Shown in pieces: positions 52,201 to 63,290 of a DNA stretch of 64,000 bases. Source of the stretch: Tridacna crocea (Eukaryota; Mollusca; Bivalvia; Cardiida; Cardiidae). The stretch is taken from the NCBI GenBank assembly GCA_943736015.1, contig OX031071.1, positions 13,922,119 through 13,986,118 of the forward strand, read 5' to 3'. The notes under the pieces were generated by a model, which was not told where the DNA came from, searched no databases, and worked only from the letters and a program-made list of their open reading frames with translations. The first letter of the stretch is position 1. Every line of letters begins with the position of its first letter. Position numbers and translations under genes: made by a program.

Positions 52201-55200
52201 CGTCGTCATAAGCCGTGAATGTAGACTCTAATAAATGTATTTCTTTTGGATATCCGATCCCACTTAAAAATTACATCCTTACATAATTGTCAAATTCAGG
52301 TAAGAGGTGTTTTTTTTTGTGATTGTGATAAGTGGAGCTTGAACTGGTTACTTCATGTTCAGTTTAATTTTGTATAATGGGCCAATCGCCAACATAACAT
52401 TCAAAAAGCCGTTGTCATCGTCATACTTCTGTTTTTACAGGCTGTGTGCGAACACTATGGTGCAAACTTAGCCGAAATACATTCACAATCTGTGGATAAC
52501 TTCTTGATTCAAGAGGTAAAACGAAGAAGCGGTAAGTTTTCAAGTAGACCTCGTGGTTGGTTATCTATAATGATAATAACAATCAAAAAAAAAAATCAAA
52601 GAAATACTTTTACGCACTTCCAAAATGCAGCCTATATTGGACATAAAACGTCTTTCTAAAGTAGTCAGTTAAACAGGAAAAATGCAGGAAAAATATATTA
52701 ATTTATGATAAAAATATATATCATTTTAATGAAAATTCATATTTTTTGCACAAGAAATGTTTAAAAGCCTGGTTTTGAGCATGGTGAATGTACAAATGTG
52801 GCATGTTATGTATGTATCACTGAGTTAAAAGGGAGATAGTTGGACCGAATTAAGGGTTAGTTTTAAATAAACAAGCAATTTCGTTGAAATGATATCCCCC
52901 GCCGAAAAAGACCTTTATTTTATACAAACATATTAGAGGTATTGTGTTTTGCATGTACACATGTCTTTTTTGTTATTGGTCCATGATAGAATTATAAATT
53001 AAACTTCCTTTTCCCATGGCACAGCATTTCATTACATAATCAAAGTACTGAAAGTACTGACAGACCAGCGAATTTGAAACTTGTAAGCGGCTATGGTAAA
53101 TGTAAATTTTTGTTGATTTATACATTTATATGAAATTTCAAAGTGGCTCAAATGGTGCAATTTTGTTTTGATAGGGTTACCAGCATTTTCCCCTTTTCCC
53201 ACAATGTTTTCAAAAGGCTGCTTCCTCAGGGGCGTTAAAAGTTAACATTGTGTGGTAAAGGGTTAACACCACAGGATGCAATAGTTAACTATTTAACTCT
53301 TTACAAAACGAAACATTTTACGACCCGCCACATTAAAAGCTGTTCCAGACGATACAGTTAAATGTGACAAAATTGATGAAAACATATTCTAAAAGGGTTG
53401 AAAAAAAAAAACATGAGAAAAGGGGAAAATGCTTGTAACCAGCATTTTCTTATTTCTTTTCCCGCATTGTTTTCAAAGAGCTTCTTCCCCACTCGTGTGA
53501 AAACTCGGGATTGTGTGGTAAAGGGTTAATATACAAGACAGTTTAACATATCAGTAATTCTAAACAACAGTTTAACATATCAGTTTTGCATTCACAATGA
53601 TCTAAATAATGAATGACCGGAGGAGTGAGAAGGGTTCCCTGGCCAGGGAGGGTTTGTATAGCTGGGATTTGCTACAAGTTACCCGGGGGTATTTCTTTTT
53701 AGATCCATTCATACTTTTATGAACTGCGGAGTAGGAATCAGTGATATGAGCCTGATTTGCATATAGGTCACTTAATTTACATATAAGCAAACATCATGTA
53801 CCTTATCAATGACAATCTTGTACAGTCTACTGTTTTGAAAATGGACAATTTCAAATGGTAGAGATTCTGTGCTTCAAGTCAAAATTGTTATAATGACTGA
53901 ATTAAGGAGTAACTGTAAGGAGTTATTTTTCTGTGAGGCAGTATTTGGCAACTGTGGGGCTTTTTGTTTATATTGAGTCTGGTTAAAAGAGGATGCCTAT
54001 AGACTAGCTTCGCTAGTCTAAAAGAATATATAAGAGGTCCATAACAGGATTATACATTAGTATCCTTTTCCAGAAATTGGCATTTCATGAAATGAAAACA
54101 AATAAAGAAAATGTACATTAAGCTCCCTTTTCCACGACACATCATTATACATAAAGAAAAAAAATGTATCAACGAACTATCCAAAGGAAGACATGCATGA
54201 AGTTTCATCAATTTTTGTGAAGGACTTGAGAAGATATCCCTCTAACAATATACGTCGCAACATAATCAAAGTACTGAAAGTACTGACAGACCAGCGAATT
54301 TGAAACTAGTAAGCGGCTATGGTAAATGTAAATTTTTGTTGATTTATACCAGATTGAAGAAATATTGTTTTATTAGTTTATTGAGTCCGTTCCAGGTCCA
54401 TCGGTTCATTAAATCCAATCCGGTTCAATTCAAATGCAGTTCAATCCATTGACTTTACCTGACACCCTTGACTGTTTTCTCCTCTAAGAAAGAAATATCA
54501 AGCAGCTAGCTAGAGACTAAAGTGTTGAAATTTCAAGGACTTGTCTGGGTAGCTCAATGGACATATTGTGTTACTTGTGATCTGAAAGGGTTACGAATAG
54601 ACTGATGGATGGACAGATGGATGGACAGACGGATGCACGATGGACTCATCAATCAACCAATACAAATATGAAGTTTCGTGAAACTAAGTGAATAAGCTGG
54701 AGATACATTGATAAAAAGGTGAATTTGACATGAAGCCCCCTTTTTCCATGATACAATGATAAACTGTAAAACCCTAACAAGACACGCTAAGGTCACATGA
54801 TCTGGGAAAATCTCATCCAAATCTGTTGAGATATCTCTCGTGATTAAAGAGATATTGGTGAAAAATGAAATAAAACACGAAGCCCCCTTATTCCATGATG
54901 CAGTAACAAATCCCGAAACCTTGACAAAATGCTTTAGGTCACATGATTCTGTAAAATTTCTGCAAAGAAATGAGGTAGGCATTGCGTTCACACGAACTTG
55001 ATAGAGTGAAAAAAAACATGAAGCCCCTGTTTTTATGGTTCAGCTACAAATCACAAAACCTTGACAATATGCGATAGGTCACATGACGAGAAACATTTTG
55101 TGAAAATTCTATTCAAATCCGTCAAAGAAATGTGGAAGGAGTTGCGATCACAAGAAATGGTATGAAAAAAAAAAAAAAAAAAAAAAAAAAAAAGCATGAA

Positions 55201-58200
55201 GCCCCCTTTTTCCTTGATGCAGGTACAAATCGCAAAACATTGAGAATATGCGATAGGGCACATGACGAGGAACATTCTGTGAAAATTTTATTTAAATCCG
55301 TCCAGAAATGTGGAAAGAATTGTGTTCACAAAAAGTGGAATGGAATATAACATGAAGCCCCCTTTTTGCATGACACAGCTCGAATCGCAAAACATTGACA
55401 GTGTTTCAACGTCAATCTGGGTTAATTTTTTTTCCCTTCATTTCCTAATGGTGGTAGATAGATATGACAAGTTGAATGTAAAAATTCTGTATAGTTTTCA
55501 AGTTAAGACTAAAAACATTAAAAATGCACTGAACCGGGTAACTTAAAAATCGCTCCATTTTGCATCGAATCAAAACAAAACAAAAGAAGTGCCTCGGGAG
55601 AATGGGTTATTGTACACATGTATAAAGTTTCACGAAATTCCGTCCAATGGAATTAGAGATATTTGCCGGGACGGACAGACGGACGGACGGACAGACAAAA
55701 GGACGGACGGACAACGCTAAAACTATATCCCTCAGCCTTCGGCGGGGATAATAAATACATACTTTCTGACGGACAGATTTTCCTTGAAACTTCCACACTT
55801 ATAGTGTCTATAATTCTAAGCAATAAGAAAAAAATAAAAATAGAACCTACCGTATCGTCAGAAATGAAGTCACTGTAGAAGTTATTTTTTCAAGGAAATG
55901 AAATAGGATAAAGGCTCAGCAGACAAGGTGGGAAAAAGAGAAATTGCTCAGTAGGTGCAATTTCTCCTTTTCCAACAATTATTTTCAAAGTGGAAACAGC
56001 TGTACTTCCACAGCGTTAAATTTCCTGCCATTGTTTCCTTGTTTTGTGTGTAAAGCTGTGTCAGCAGCATTTTAATTATTTCACGGTGACAGTTCAAACA
56101 TCCATTTTCTCTCATCACCAATATTACCAGAGGAATGTGCTATTTGTTTCAGTGCAACAACGTTATTACCACTATGTGCGAAAAGACATAGGTGTACTTT
56201 TGATTCGATAACCATGACAAATACATGCGCAGTAGAACATTCGCCATATGCACCGTTTAAGTCAGATTTTCTAACAACTAAGTGTAGCATCCCGCCATTG
56301 AACTTATCAACATTCGGGTTTGTTAAGCAATAACGAGAAAAAACAGAAATTCTGTCACTTTTTTGGTAGATAGATGTAACTTTCATTTTTAGTTTGTGGG
56401 GGCGTATGGTTTATCCTTTAGGGTTCAGTTAAAATAACTACAGTGACTGCTACTAAATACATTTTGTTTTTGTTTCTGACGAACAAAGTCATTCATATAC
56501 CTCAACTGACATACTAAAAGGATTAAGACATCTTAAACTTGGAAACTTTATGGACGTCCATATTCGTGTATCTTGCATATCTGTAATGTGGCGACATATC
56601 AATGGGTGTGAGGATGGGCAACAGTTCCTTGTTAAATATATTCCGGCGGCATAGAAAATACTAAATGAAGTGGGAAATGTCCTATTGTGGCCGTTGCATT
56701 AACATCGAAAGATCTACTAGAAGAAGATTTCTTCACTGTGCTACATGGCACTTTGAATCCAATCTCGTCTTTGCGGACTGCAAACAGTTAAAAAAAATAT
56801 AAAGTGTGTTTTAAATTTATTTTCCATGGAGTATTTGTTACCAAAAGCTTACTTGATCGTAATAATGAAACCGCAAGGATGTGTGTGTCTGTAGTGGGGT
56901 GCATCTCAGCTTATTGAAATTAATGCAGGAAAAGTAAATAGCTGATACGCATGTATAAATGCGATACAAGTCCTAACTTACAGGTAACTCGCCTAAAATA
57001 CATATTCACAAATTATGCACCCTGTGAACTCAAATGTCGATCGACGGAAGAACATCCGTATAAATATATGGATGAGGGTTCTAAATGGCCAATTTGTAAT
57101 GTGCCATTGGTGCAGTTGCAAATGAAATAGGTTGCCATGCGTGTTCTGCTAAGTGTATAAGAATTTCGACACATATATCGAGAAGCAGTAAAAGTTAAAC
57201 AAAGTGAATGAATATAGACTAATGGATAATCTTCAATGAAAATCTGTTTCGTCAAAATGGAGCAGTATTGTACGGACCAGCCGCTAATGCAACTGTATTT
57301 ACCGTTCATTATTTATTAAATAAACAAAGTTAGACCTAAAAAAGCCTCGGCATTTTACTGTTCGTGTCTTTTATGTAATTTGATCTACAGTGCCTGCCAA
57401 AGTAACTACATTTGTCATTTACCTCGTAGTTTTAAGTCGTCCAAGAAGGACACTTTGAGTTATGTAGGAAAATCATGTATGATCCGGAATTTGAACGGGG
57501 CCTTGCTACTTTCAAAGAACATTTTTGGATTGGCGCCAACGACTTAATGGTTGAGAACGAATGGCGATGGTACAAGTCTGACACAAAACTCGACTATGCT
57601 CACTGGGAACGCCATCAGCCTGATAATGCCGGTGGAAACGAGAACTGTGTCGTGATACGGGGAGATGCCTGGAATGATTACCCATGTACCTTACAGAAAT
57701 TCTACATTTGTGAAAAGAACAGGTGAACGAATATATTTCAGACTTTTCTTTTGTTCCTCCAAAGCAGTGAATAGCTTTTCGGAAACTGTGTATGAAAAGG
57801 AGTACATGTACATGTATTTTCTGTTAACCTGCTTGTAAAATAGACACATCCCCCGTTTCTGTCAGACATTTCAAACTTCCAGATATATATACAGACATGA
57901 AATGTAATTTTAAATCGGTTGAGTGCGGTTATAATGATTTACTCGATCGGTAGTTCTTTCCCTTTCATTTATTTGATTTATTTCTAAACCATTAGGAAAC
58001 ACGTTTTCATTCAAATCGAATTTTCCACACAGCTTTATGTGACTTGTACCACCTCAGTTCATTCAAGTCTTGGAATTTCATCCAGCTAGGTCTAGTGAGC
58101 TGGGGAAAATCGAGTAAAGTCGGGAGTAGAACCTTGTCCATGCTTTAAATGTTATGGACAAACTTGAGAATAAGACTAAGAATGTTCTTAATAATGATTG

Positions 58201-61067
58201 GTGAATACAAACCACGTTATATTATTCTTCTGAATACAAGCTAGTCCCTTAGAATCGCCATGAAAGATCATGACTACAATCGTCTCTATCTGACTGATAC
58301 AACGCCCGTGCATTTTAATCATGCATTCCAAGGCATGACTGTCTCTCAAATGAAAGGAGTCAAGGTCAAATCCGCGATAAGTTAGGTCATTCTTCCCTCA
58401 AACGTGCTCAATGTGAATTTCTATAGTCGTGTCGTGTCAGCCATCCTATGTGCGTCGACTGTTGTCCATGTGCTCGATCAGCTTCTACATTGTGTACACT
58501 TTAACTGCTATATTTTCAGTCTGAATATTCATGGTACTTTTCAGAATGTATGTCCTGATAATATATGGGATATGTTCGAAAATATTGGTTACGTCGGGTC
58601 AAACAATAGGTCACTTGATTAAATCTTTGTAAAGTATTTTGCACGCTATCGAATCCAGGGCATCAGTACAACACTTAATGACAAAATGTTTGTATTGATG
58701 GAATTTCAGACGAGTTTGAAAATAGGTCAGTATGGTCAATAACTAGTTTAATCGGTCATATTATTGTAGAACGTTGTGTAGGCTCAAGAGGCAATATTTT
58801 CAGTGTAATACTCATGAAAATTATTCAAATCTTTTTTTCAAGATGTTGACTCGGAGAGGCTGCAAAGTGGGTCAATTGGGTCGAAAACTAGGTCATCATG
58901 TCAAACTTTTTGAAAAATATTGCGTTTGGCTTAGAGGCCACATCTACAGTCCAATGTTTACTAAAATTAGTCAGAATGTGTCTTAAAGATGTCCTGGACT
59001 AGGTTGAAAATGGATCCCATTTGATCAAAAACTAGTTGACTTGATCAAATCTTGGAAAAAAAAACTAATGTACCGCTCTAAAGGTCTTCTTTTTTATTCT
59101 AATATTCATAAAATTTGGCCAGATGTTTTTCTCCATGATACATGTATCTAGGATGACATTGAAATAAGTCACACTGGTTGAAAAACTGAAGCATCTGGTC
59201 ATATCTTCGAAAAACCTTGTGTGCATTCAAGAGGCAAAAATTGCAGTCCAAAGCTCATGAAAAATTATCAGTCAGTTTAAGTAAAAAAAAAAAAGATCTG
59301 AAACATGTTAAAAGTGGGTCAATTCAGGTCAAAAAATGGTCGGTCACACGGTTATATTTTTGAAAAACCTTGTGTACAATCTAGGGGCCGCGCTGTCCGT
59401 CCAATTCTCATGAAAGTTGGTCACAATATTCGTCTTTGTAATATCTCTGGACTAGTTGCAAAACTGGTCGAGGTGCATCAAAAACTAGGTCATTAGGTGA
59501 AATCGTTGAAAAGCCTTGTGTACACACTAGAGGCCACACTTTCAGTCCAATAGGCATGAACTTGGTCGGAATATTTTCCCTGATAAGATTTCAAACAAGT
59601 TTGAAAATCGTTAAAAACAAGGTCACCAAGTCAAATCTTTGAAAAATCTTGTGTACACTCCAGAGGTTAAATTCTCAATCCTATTTTCATGGAAGTTAAT
59701 CAGATTTTTTGGCTTGATGCTATCACAGATAGGTTTGAAAATTGGACACATCATGTAAGAAATGTATGTCACTCAGTAGCGTCCAACTGAATAAACAACC
59801 TGTTTATAAGATAATAGTAAATTTCATCTCTACTATGTAAAAATATGGCGATTATTCTGACTTTCACGGTATGTGAAGGCGCAGTTTGCAAAAGATCCAG
59901 CCAGTGGCAGCTAAAAGAAGTTTTAAACTAGAGCAGATCCTACCACGCAGCATTATCAGTTTGTTTACATCGATGATCGCGGACGATTAGCCGACTTTTC
60001 GTCGTACGAATCGTAAATGTCCACAGTGACGTGTTAGTGACGTAAATACCACGTAATAATTCAAAGCGTCGAAACAAACCCTTCATTCACATGATCATTT
60101 TGTCCTCATTCTAGGCTTGAAAAACGTAAGTTTATCGACATCGTTAACATAAACATCGACACAGGCTGATCATCGCTTATTCATTTATCATAAATACAGG
60201 AAGAGTTTAGTACATCTAAATAAGAAAATAAGAAAATGATAAATTTTACTCTCCCATGTTGGAATTGTAAGCAATAGTGATGTCTACCATGTCATAGCAC
60301 TAGTGGGATGCAATGTTATCACGTGACGTTCTCGAACCCCTAGTTCGAATATGCACGAACGATAACGAAGGTTGTCACGATCAATGGCGTCCGTGAAATC
60401 GACGGGCCTCTACATGCATTTTCGCTCATGTATATTATGGCAGCCAATGCAGTAGCTGACGCGTTCGAGTTTTTTTTTCCGATCTTATATATGTGTGTTG
60501 TGATGGGTTTTCCAATATATTTTCGAGTTAAAACGGTGAAAACTACCTATTCTTTGGCTCGACTGCGGCTTTAAGAAAACCTTGTATGCACTCCCGAGAC
60601 CACATTTTCAGTCTAAATCTCATGAAAGTTGGTCAGAATGTCTGTCTTGATGATACTAAAAATGAGTCTGAAATAGGGTCATGTTTTTGAAAAAAGTACT
60701 AGTATCTCACTACAACAAATCCTAATAAAAATCGTGCTCACGCTAGAGGCTTTATTCTTAGTCCAGTACCCATGAATGTTTGCTAAAATGTATATCTTGA
60801 TATTTCGAAAGAGATTGCAAATGGGTTTTAAGTGGGATCAGAAAGCTCAGGTGAGTGGTTCAGATTATCATGGCCCCCTTGTTTATTCTTTGTGCTGTAC
60901 TTGTTGTTTTCACGTGTAGATACAAAAGCATATCTATCAATCTTTGTTTGATTGCCTTTTGTAAAAAAAGCCTTTCTATATATTTTCATTTAAATGTTTT
61001 ATTTGCTTATCCAGAGTTTCTCATTCTCTTTTACAGCCAAAGTAGCGTGGAAGTGGTTGGCCGTTAA
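49206..61067 (+). CDS. Secreted C-type lectin 2, QPD type (5 exons)
   Basis: Exons 49206-49266, 50314-50402, 52441-52531, 57518-57722 and 61037-61067 join to 477 nt, 158 residues plus TAA; phases 1, 0, 1, 2 as in lectin 1. Signal peptide KIFLLMLAVLG in residues 1-20. The lectin-like domain shows HCADGW, MCYHFSHD, CEHYGANLAEIHSQS, FWIGANDLMVENEWRW, QPD (114-116), NENC, WND (132-134) and YIC; six cysteines at 25, 36, 53, 124, 137 and 145. QPD in place of EPN usually goes with galactose-type binding, so the pair may read different sugars (inferred). It ends SVEVVGR. Starting at an upstream in-frame ATG (49155) would add 17 residues and bury the leader, so 49206 is preferred by comparison with lectin 1. 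Intron 3 and 4 are long (5.0 and 3.3 kb) and repeat-filled. Confidence 0.88.
49365..49395. repeat. CT microsatellite
   Basis: CTCTCTCTCTCTCC repeated twice. Confidence 0.9.
49614..49680. repeat. Hairpin with GATCAGCGAAGAGGGAGGAA arms
   Basis: CGTCGAA-CAACGGATCAGCGAAG on the left and CTTCGCTGATCATTGTTTCGACG on the right; the inner 23 base arm is perfect around GGAATGATTCC. Intron 1 of lectin 2. Confidence 0.88.
49744..49782. repeat. CA microsatellite
   Basis: ACACGCACACACACACACAC with interruptions. Confidence 0.9.
49840..50040 (+). repeat. Fragment of the CATGAAGCCCCC repeat with GGACGGAC tail
   Basis: CCTCCTTTATTCCATGACATGG, then GAAGATATCTGTCCGGACGG and GACCGACGGACATAG. Same layout as 54650-55740. 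Confidence 0.6.
50314..50402 (+). CDS. Lectin 2, exon 2
   Basis: Encodes AQHCADGW to EEWVNAE; acceptor TATATTTTTAG, donor GAG|GTTAGT. Confidence 0.87.
50524..50995 (+). repeat. Tandem duplication, two ~235 bp units
   Basis: Both units run from ATGGAATGTGTGCACT through CGAAGCAAT, ATGTTTTRACATGAACGAGA, CTCTGGACGAACC to TCTAGAAACCA. They differ by small indels. Confidence 0.88.
51089..51166. mobile_element. Family D hairpin
   Basis: TGTCGGTTTAATTCCAAAACC and GGTTTTGGAAGTAAACCGACA with an inner AACTACAG / CTGTAGTT arm. Confidence 0.9.
51708..51953. mobile_element. Family B MITE
   Basis: Ends CGCGAACATGGGCATTCGGA and AATTCACTTTTTTTGCGTG; hairpins GTGTCGTCTCGG..GCGCAGGC as in the other copies. 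Confidence 0.85.
52441..52531 (+). CDS. Lectin 2, exon 3
   Basis: Encodes AVCEHYGANLAEIHSQS to VKRRS, 91 nt. Acceptor CTGTTTTTACAG, donor G|GTAAGT. Confidence 0.88.
53036..53130 (+). repeat. 95 bp direct repeat, copy 1
   Basis: CATAATCAAAGTACTGAAAG through AGCGGCTATGGTAAATG to TTGATTTATAC is repeated almost unchanged at 54257-54350, 1.2 kb downstream. Confidence 0.9.
53162..53266 (-). mobile_element. Family A MITE, half copy
   Basis: Starts inside the hairpin (GGTTACCAGCATTTTC) and runs to GTGGTAAAGGGTTAA; the other arm is missing. Confidence 0.75.
53293..53529 (-). mobile_element. Family A MITE
   Basis: TTAACTCTTTACAAAAC to GTGTGGTAAAGGGTTAA; hairpin ATGCTTGTAACCAGCAT. Confidence 0.85.
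53530..54256. other. Intron sequence of lectin 2, no strong feature
   Basis: Weak matches to the CATGAAGCCCCC repeat (AAGCTCCCTTTTCCACGACA at ~54120). Confidence 0.4.
54257..54350 (+). repeat. 95 bp direct repeat, copy 2
   Basis: See 53036-53130; the copies differ at two or three positions. Confidence 0.9.
54650..55740 (+). repeat. Tandem array of ~150 bp CATGAAGCCCCCTTTTTCCATG units with GGACGGAC tail
   Basis: The GAAGCCCC motif recurs near 54732, 54880, 55019, 55197 and 55352. Units share AAATCGCAAAACMTTGA, GATAGGTCACATGACGAG and AATCCGTC. A 32 base A tract (55161-55192) lies in one unit, and the array closes with ACGGACAGACGGACGGACGG and CTCAGCCTTCGGCGGGG. Confidence 0.85.
55905..56020 (+). 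mobile_element. Family A hairpin remnant
   Basis: GTGGGAAAAAGAGAAATTGC / GCAATTTCTCCTTTTCCAAC without intact TTAA ends. Confidence 0.55.
56030..57517. other. Intron 3 of lectin 2, 3' part, no recognised feature
   Basis: Short ORFs only; none shows a domain. Confidence 0.45.
57518..57722 (+). CDS. Lectin 2, exon 4 (sugar-binding core)
   Basis: Encodes HFWIGANDLMVENEWRW to YICEKN. The acceptor is CTACTTTCAAAG; the ORF continues upstream to 57475, but only this site gives phase 1 and aligns with lectin 1. Donor ACAG|GTGAAC. Confidence 0.88.
58149..58215. repeat. Family F half copy
   Basis: GAGAATAAGACTAAGAATG then ATGATTGGTGAATACAAACC. Confidence 0.5.
58390..59780 (+). repeat. Tandem array of ~150 bp GGTCA/CTAGAGGCCACATTTTCAG units
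   Basis: Units carry CTTGTGTACACTCTAGAGGC-like blocks near 58756, 58920, 59215, 59371, 59517 and 59650, CAGTCCAATNCTCATGAAA and AACTAGGTCA. The array resumes at 60566. All lies in intron 4 of lectin 2. Confidence 0.85.
59781..60565. other. ~785 bp non-repeat segment interrupting the array
   Basis: More CpG-rich than its surroundings (CGTCGTACGAATCG, CGTGACGTTCTCGAACC). No ORF or inverted ends recognised. Confidence 0.5.
60566..60850 (+). repeat. Continuation of the ~150 bp array
   Basis: TTGTATGCACTCCCGAGACC..TCTCATGAAAGTTGGTCAGA, ending GAAAGCTCAGGTGAGTGG. Confidence 0.8.
61037..61067 (+). CDS. Lectin 2, exon 5 (C-terminus)
   Basis: Completes serine, encodes QSSVEVVGR and TAA. Acceptor TCTCTTTTACAG. 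Confidence 0.85.
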
Positions 61068-61212
61068 AAATATGTGGAATAACCCATGTAGTAGTACTAT
61101 GCATTTGTTTACAATTATAAATATGCCTCTTTTTTGGAGGAAGGTGGGAAACTGATCCGCGTCGATGTTATTTTTTTTCTATTCATTTTTCCTCTCTCCT
61201 CAGAGGAGACGT

Positions 61213-61368
61213 ATAGTATTAGTTGTACGGTCAGGTGGCAGGGGACTTGGAAACTTGTTCACGGCTGTGGTGAATCATATCGCCCAAGCCGAAGGCGAGG
61301 TGGCGACATAATTTGACACAGCCGTGAACGAGTTTCCAAGTCCCCTGCCACCTGACCGTACAACGAAT
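61213..61368. mobile_element. Family H palindrome, copy 1
   Basis: GTATTAGTTGTACGGTCAGG..GGGGACTTGGAAACTTG is inverted as GAGTTTCCAAGTCCCC..CCTGACCGTACAACGAATTT; arms ~60 bases with a ~40 base centre. Confidence 0.9.
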
Positions 61369-61705
61369 TTATTATACTATAAAGTTTTACCCTCTCAAAG
61401 CGCGTTAAGCGAAATTTCCCTGTTTTATAATCTCACGAATCGAATACGCTGACGAAATAGAAATTCCCGTCTGAGTGCCCAAATTCAATGAAAACTGACG
61501 TCACTGGAAAATGACGTCACTAAAACGTGCAGTTTGGTGCATAAACGTGCAGTCTGGTGATCGATCGGATCCGCCATTTTGGATGTTGTGTTGCACGTTT
61601 AGTGATGTTTACAGGGCGCTCAAAAGGGAAACTGGCTTTACGTGTTTTTTGACAAGGTACATGATATATGTTCCCGGCATGTTAACCAATCAGATCACTA
61701 GAAAT

Positions 61706-61866
61706 TTGATAGTATTAGTTGTACGGTCAGGTGGCAGGGGACTTGGAAACTTGTGCATGGCTATAATGAATCGTGTCGCCTCGAGACGAAGGCGTGGTGG
61801 CGACATGATTCAATACAGCCGTGAACAAGTTTCCAAGTCTTCTGCCACTAGACGGTACAACGAATT
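61706..61866. mobile_element. Family H palindrome, copy 2
   Basis: Same arms, with changes on one arm (CTTCTGCCACTAGACGG) that weaken pairing. Confidence 0.88.
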
Positions 61867-62340
61867 TATTATTCTGCAATGATTGACCGTTTCAACTTTT
61901 TTTAACGGATTTTACCGTTTTTTGTTTTCTTGTTGTTTGTTAGAAAAGCTGAGTACGCTGATAAAGTAGAATTTCCCTTCTTAGTGTCCCAATTCAGTGA
62001 AAATTGACGTGACCGGGAATGACGTCATTGAAACCTTGGTAATACGTGCTAACATGAGCAGCTTGGCGCATAATTTTGCTGTTAATCTTGATCGACGCGG
62101 CCATTTCGGATGTTGTGCTGCAAGTGTAGCCATGTATACGGGGCTCCCGAAAAGGAAACTGTTTTTACGTTGGTTTTTCCAGAGTACATGATATATGTAT
62201 TCGGGGCATACGATCCAATCAGATCACGAGAAATTTCTTTGCAGTATAATATTACTTTTTGTATGTTCCTTTTCTGGCCATGTTCTATGTTAAAAACACA
62301 CACGTACACACACTTGTAAACTCGTGATGTATATATAAGC

Positions 62341-62560
62341 CATGCTCTGTGAAAAGGGGATCTAATGCATCTGCAGAGAGTTTCGACGTGGGTCGAAATT
62401 TTTTGCTTTTTGTCAATTTTCTACATGTCCAAGGATAATTCTACCTCGGTATTCAGTATGTTGTGTCACGTAATAGATCTTATGTCTCCATAACTATTTG
62501 ATGACTTGTTTGGTATCATGCATCACCGAGGTGCATTAAACCCCTTTATGCCAGGGCATG
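62341..62560. mobile_element. Family K element, diverged
   Basis: CATGCTCTGTGAAAAGGGG..TAATGCATCTGCAG pairs loosely with CACCGAGGTGCATTAAACCCC..TGCCAGGGCATG. Confidence 0.65.
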
Positions 62561-62831
62561 ACTCATATTCTATCTTGATATCTCTAATTCTTCCATTGGG
62601 GACTTTATGTTTCTGGCAGAGGACCACTCTATAAAACGTTGATACAAGAAAACAAATTGCTAATGTACGGCAATGTCTGCCTTTGCCACGTGTTTATATG
62701 AAACACCAGTGTTTCTTGTTTTCTGTGTAAAAATATAGGCCCATGCCTTGCAGACACTATTTCCTCCGGTTCTCGCAATGTTGTCGAAAGCCATTTTCTT
62801 TCGAGTCGTTAAAACTAGAAATATCTGCTAG

Positions 62832-63026
62832 AACCGTATTCATCAACCATTCCGAAGAACGCTTTTGTCTTATTCTCCAGAACTTTCTACATTTGAAAGT
62901 AAAACATCTTCTGATTGGCTAAACCATTCGGTTTAGCCAATCAGAAGTTGTATTACTTATAAATTTAGAAAACCTTGGCGAATAAGACTATAGATATTCT
63001 CAAGAATGGTTGGTGAACACGGGCCC
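62832..63026. mobile_element. Family F palindromic MITE
   Basis: ACCGTATTCATCAACCATTC and GAATGGTTGGTGAACACGGG ends; centre CTGATTGGCTAAACC / GGTTTAGCCAATCAG is perfect. Confidence 0.88.
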
Positions 63027-63061
63027 ATGCAGAGATCAGGTTTTAAGGCGTTTGATTAATC

Positions 63062-63290
63062 TTTAAACCATTACCACACAATCCCTAGTTGACGATCCTG
63101 AGAAAGAAGCTTTTAGAAAACATTGTGAAAAAGGAGAAAATACTGGTAACCACTATTTTCTCCTTTTTCCCACACTGTTTTCTACCCTTCACAAAACAAC
63201 TTTCAAATTTTCAGTCACTTTTATTTTGTCGTCTGCAAATGCTTTCGATTTGGACAAACCTACAATATTGTCGTCTGGTAATGACTTTTA
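63062..63290 (+). mobile_element. Family A MITE
   Basis: TTAAACCATTACCACAC to GGTAATGACTTTTAA, hairpin AATACTGGTAACCACTATT with one arm mutated. Confidence 0.8.

Larger units (their letters stand above)
61205..62235 (+). repeat. Tandem duplication of a ~500 bp unit
   Basis: Both units begin ATAGTATTAGTTGTACGGTC (first copy GTATAGTATTAG) or its relic and share AAAACTGACGTCA, GGATGTTGTG, ACATGATATATG, CCAATCAGATCAC. The second unit lacks the next palindrome after it and ends ~62235. Confidence 0.75.
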
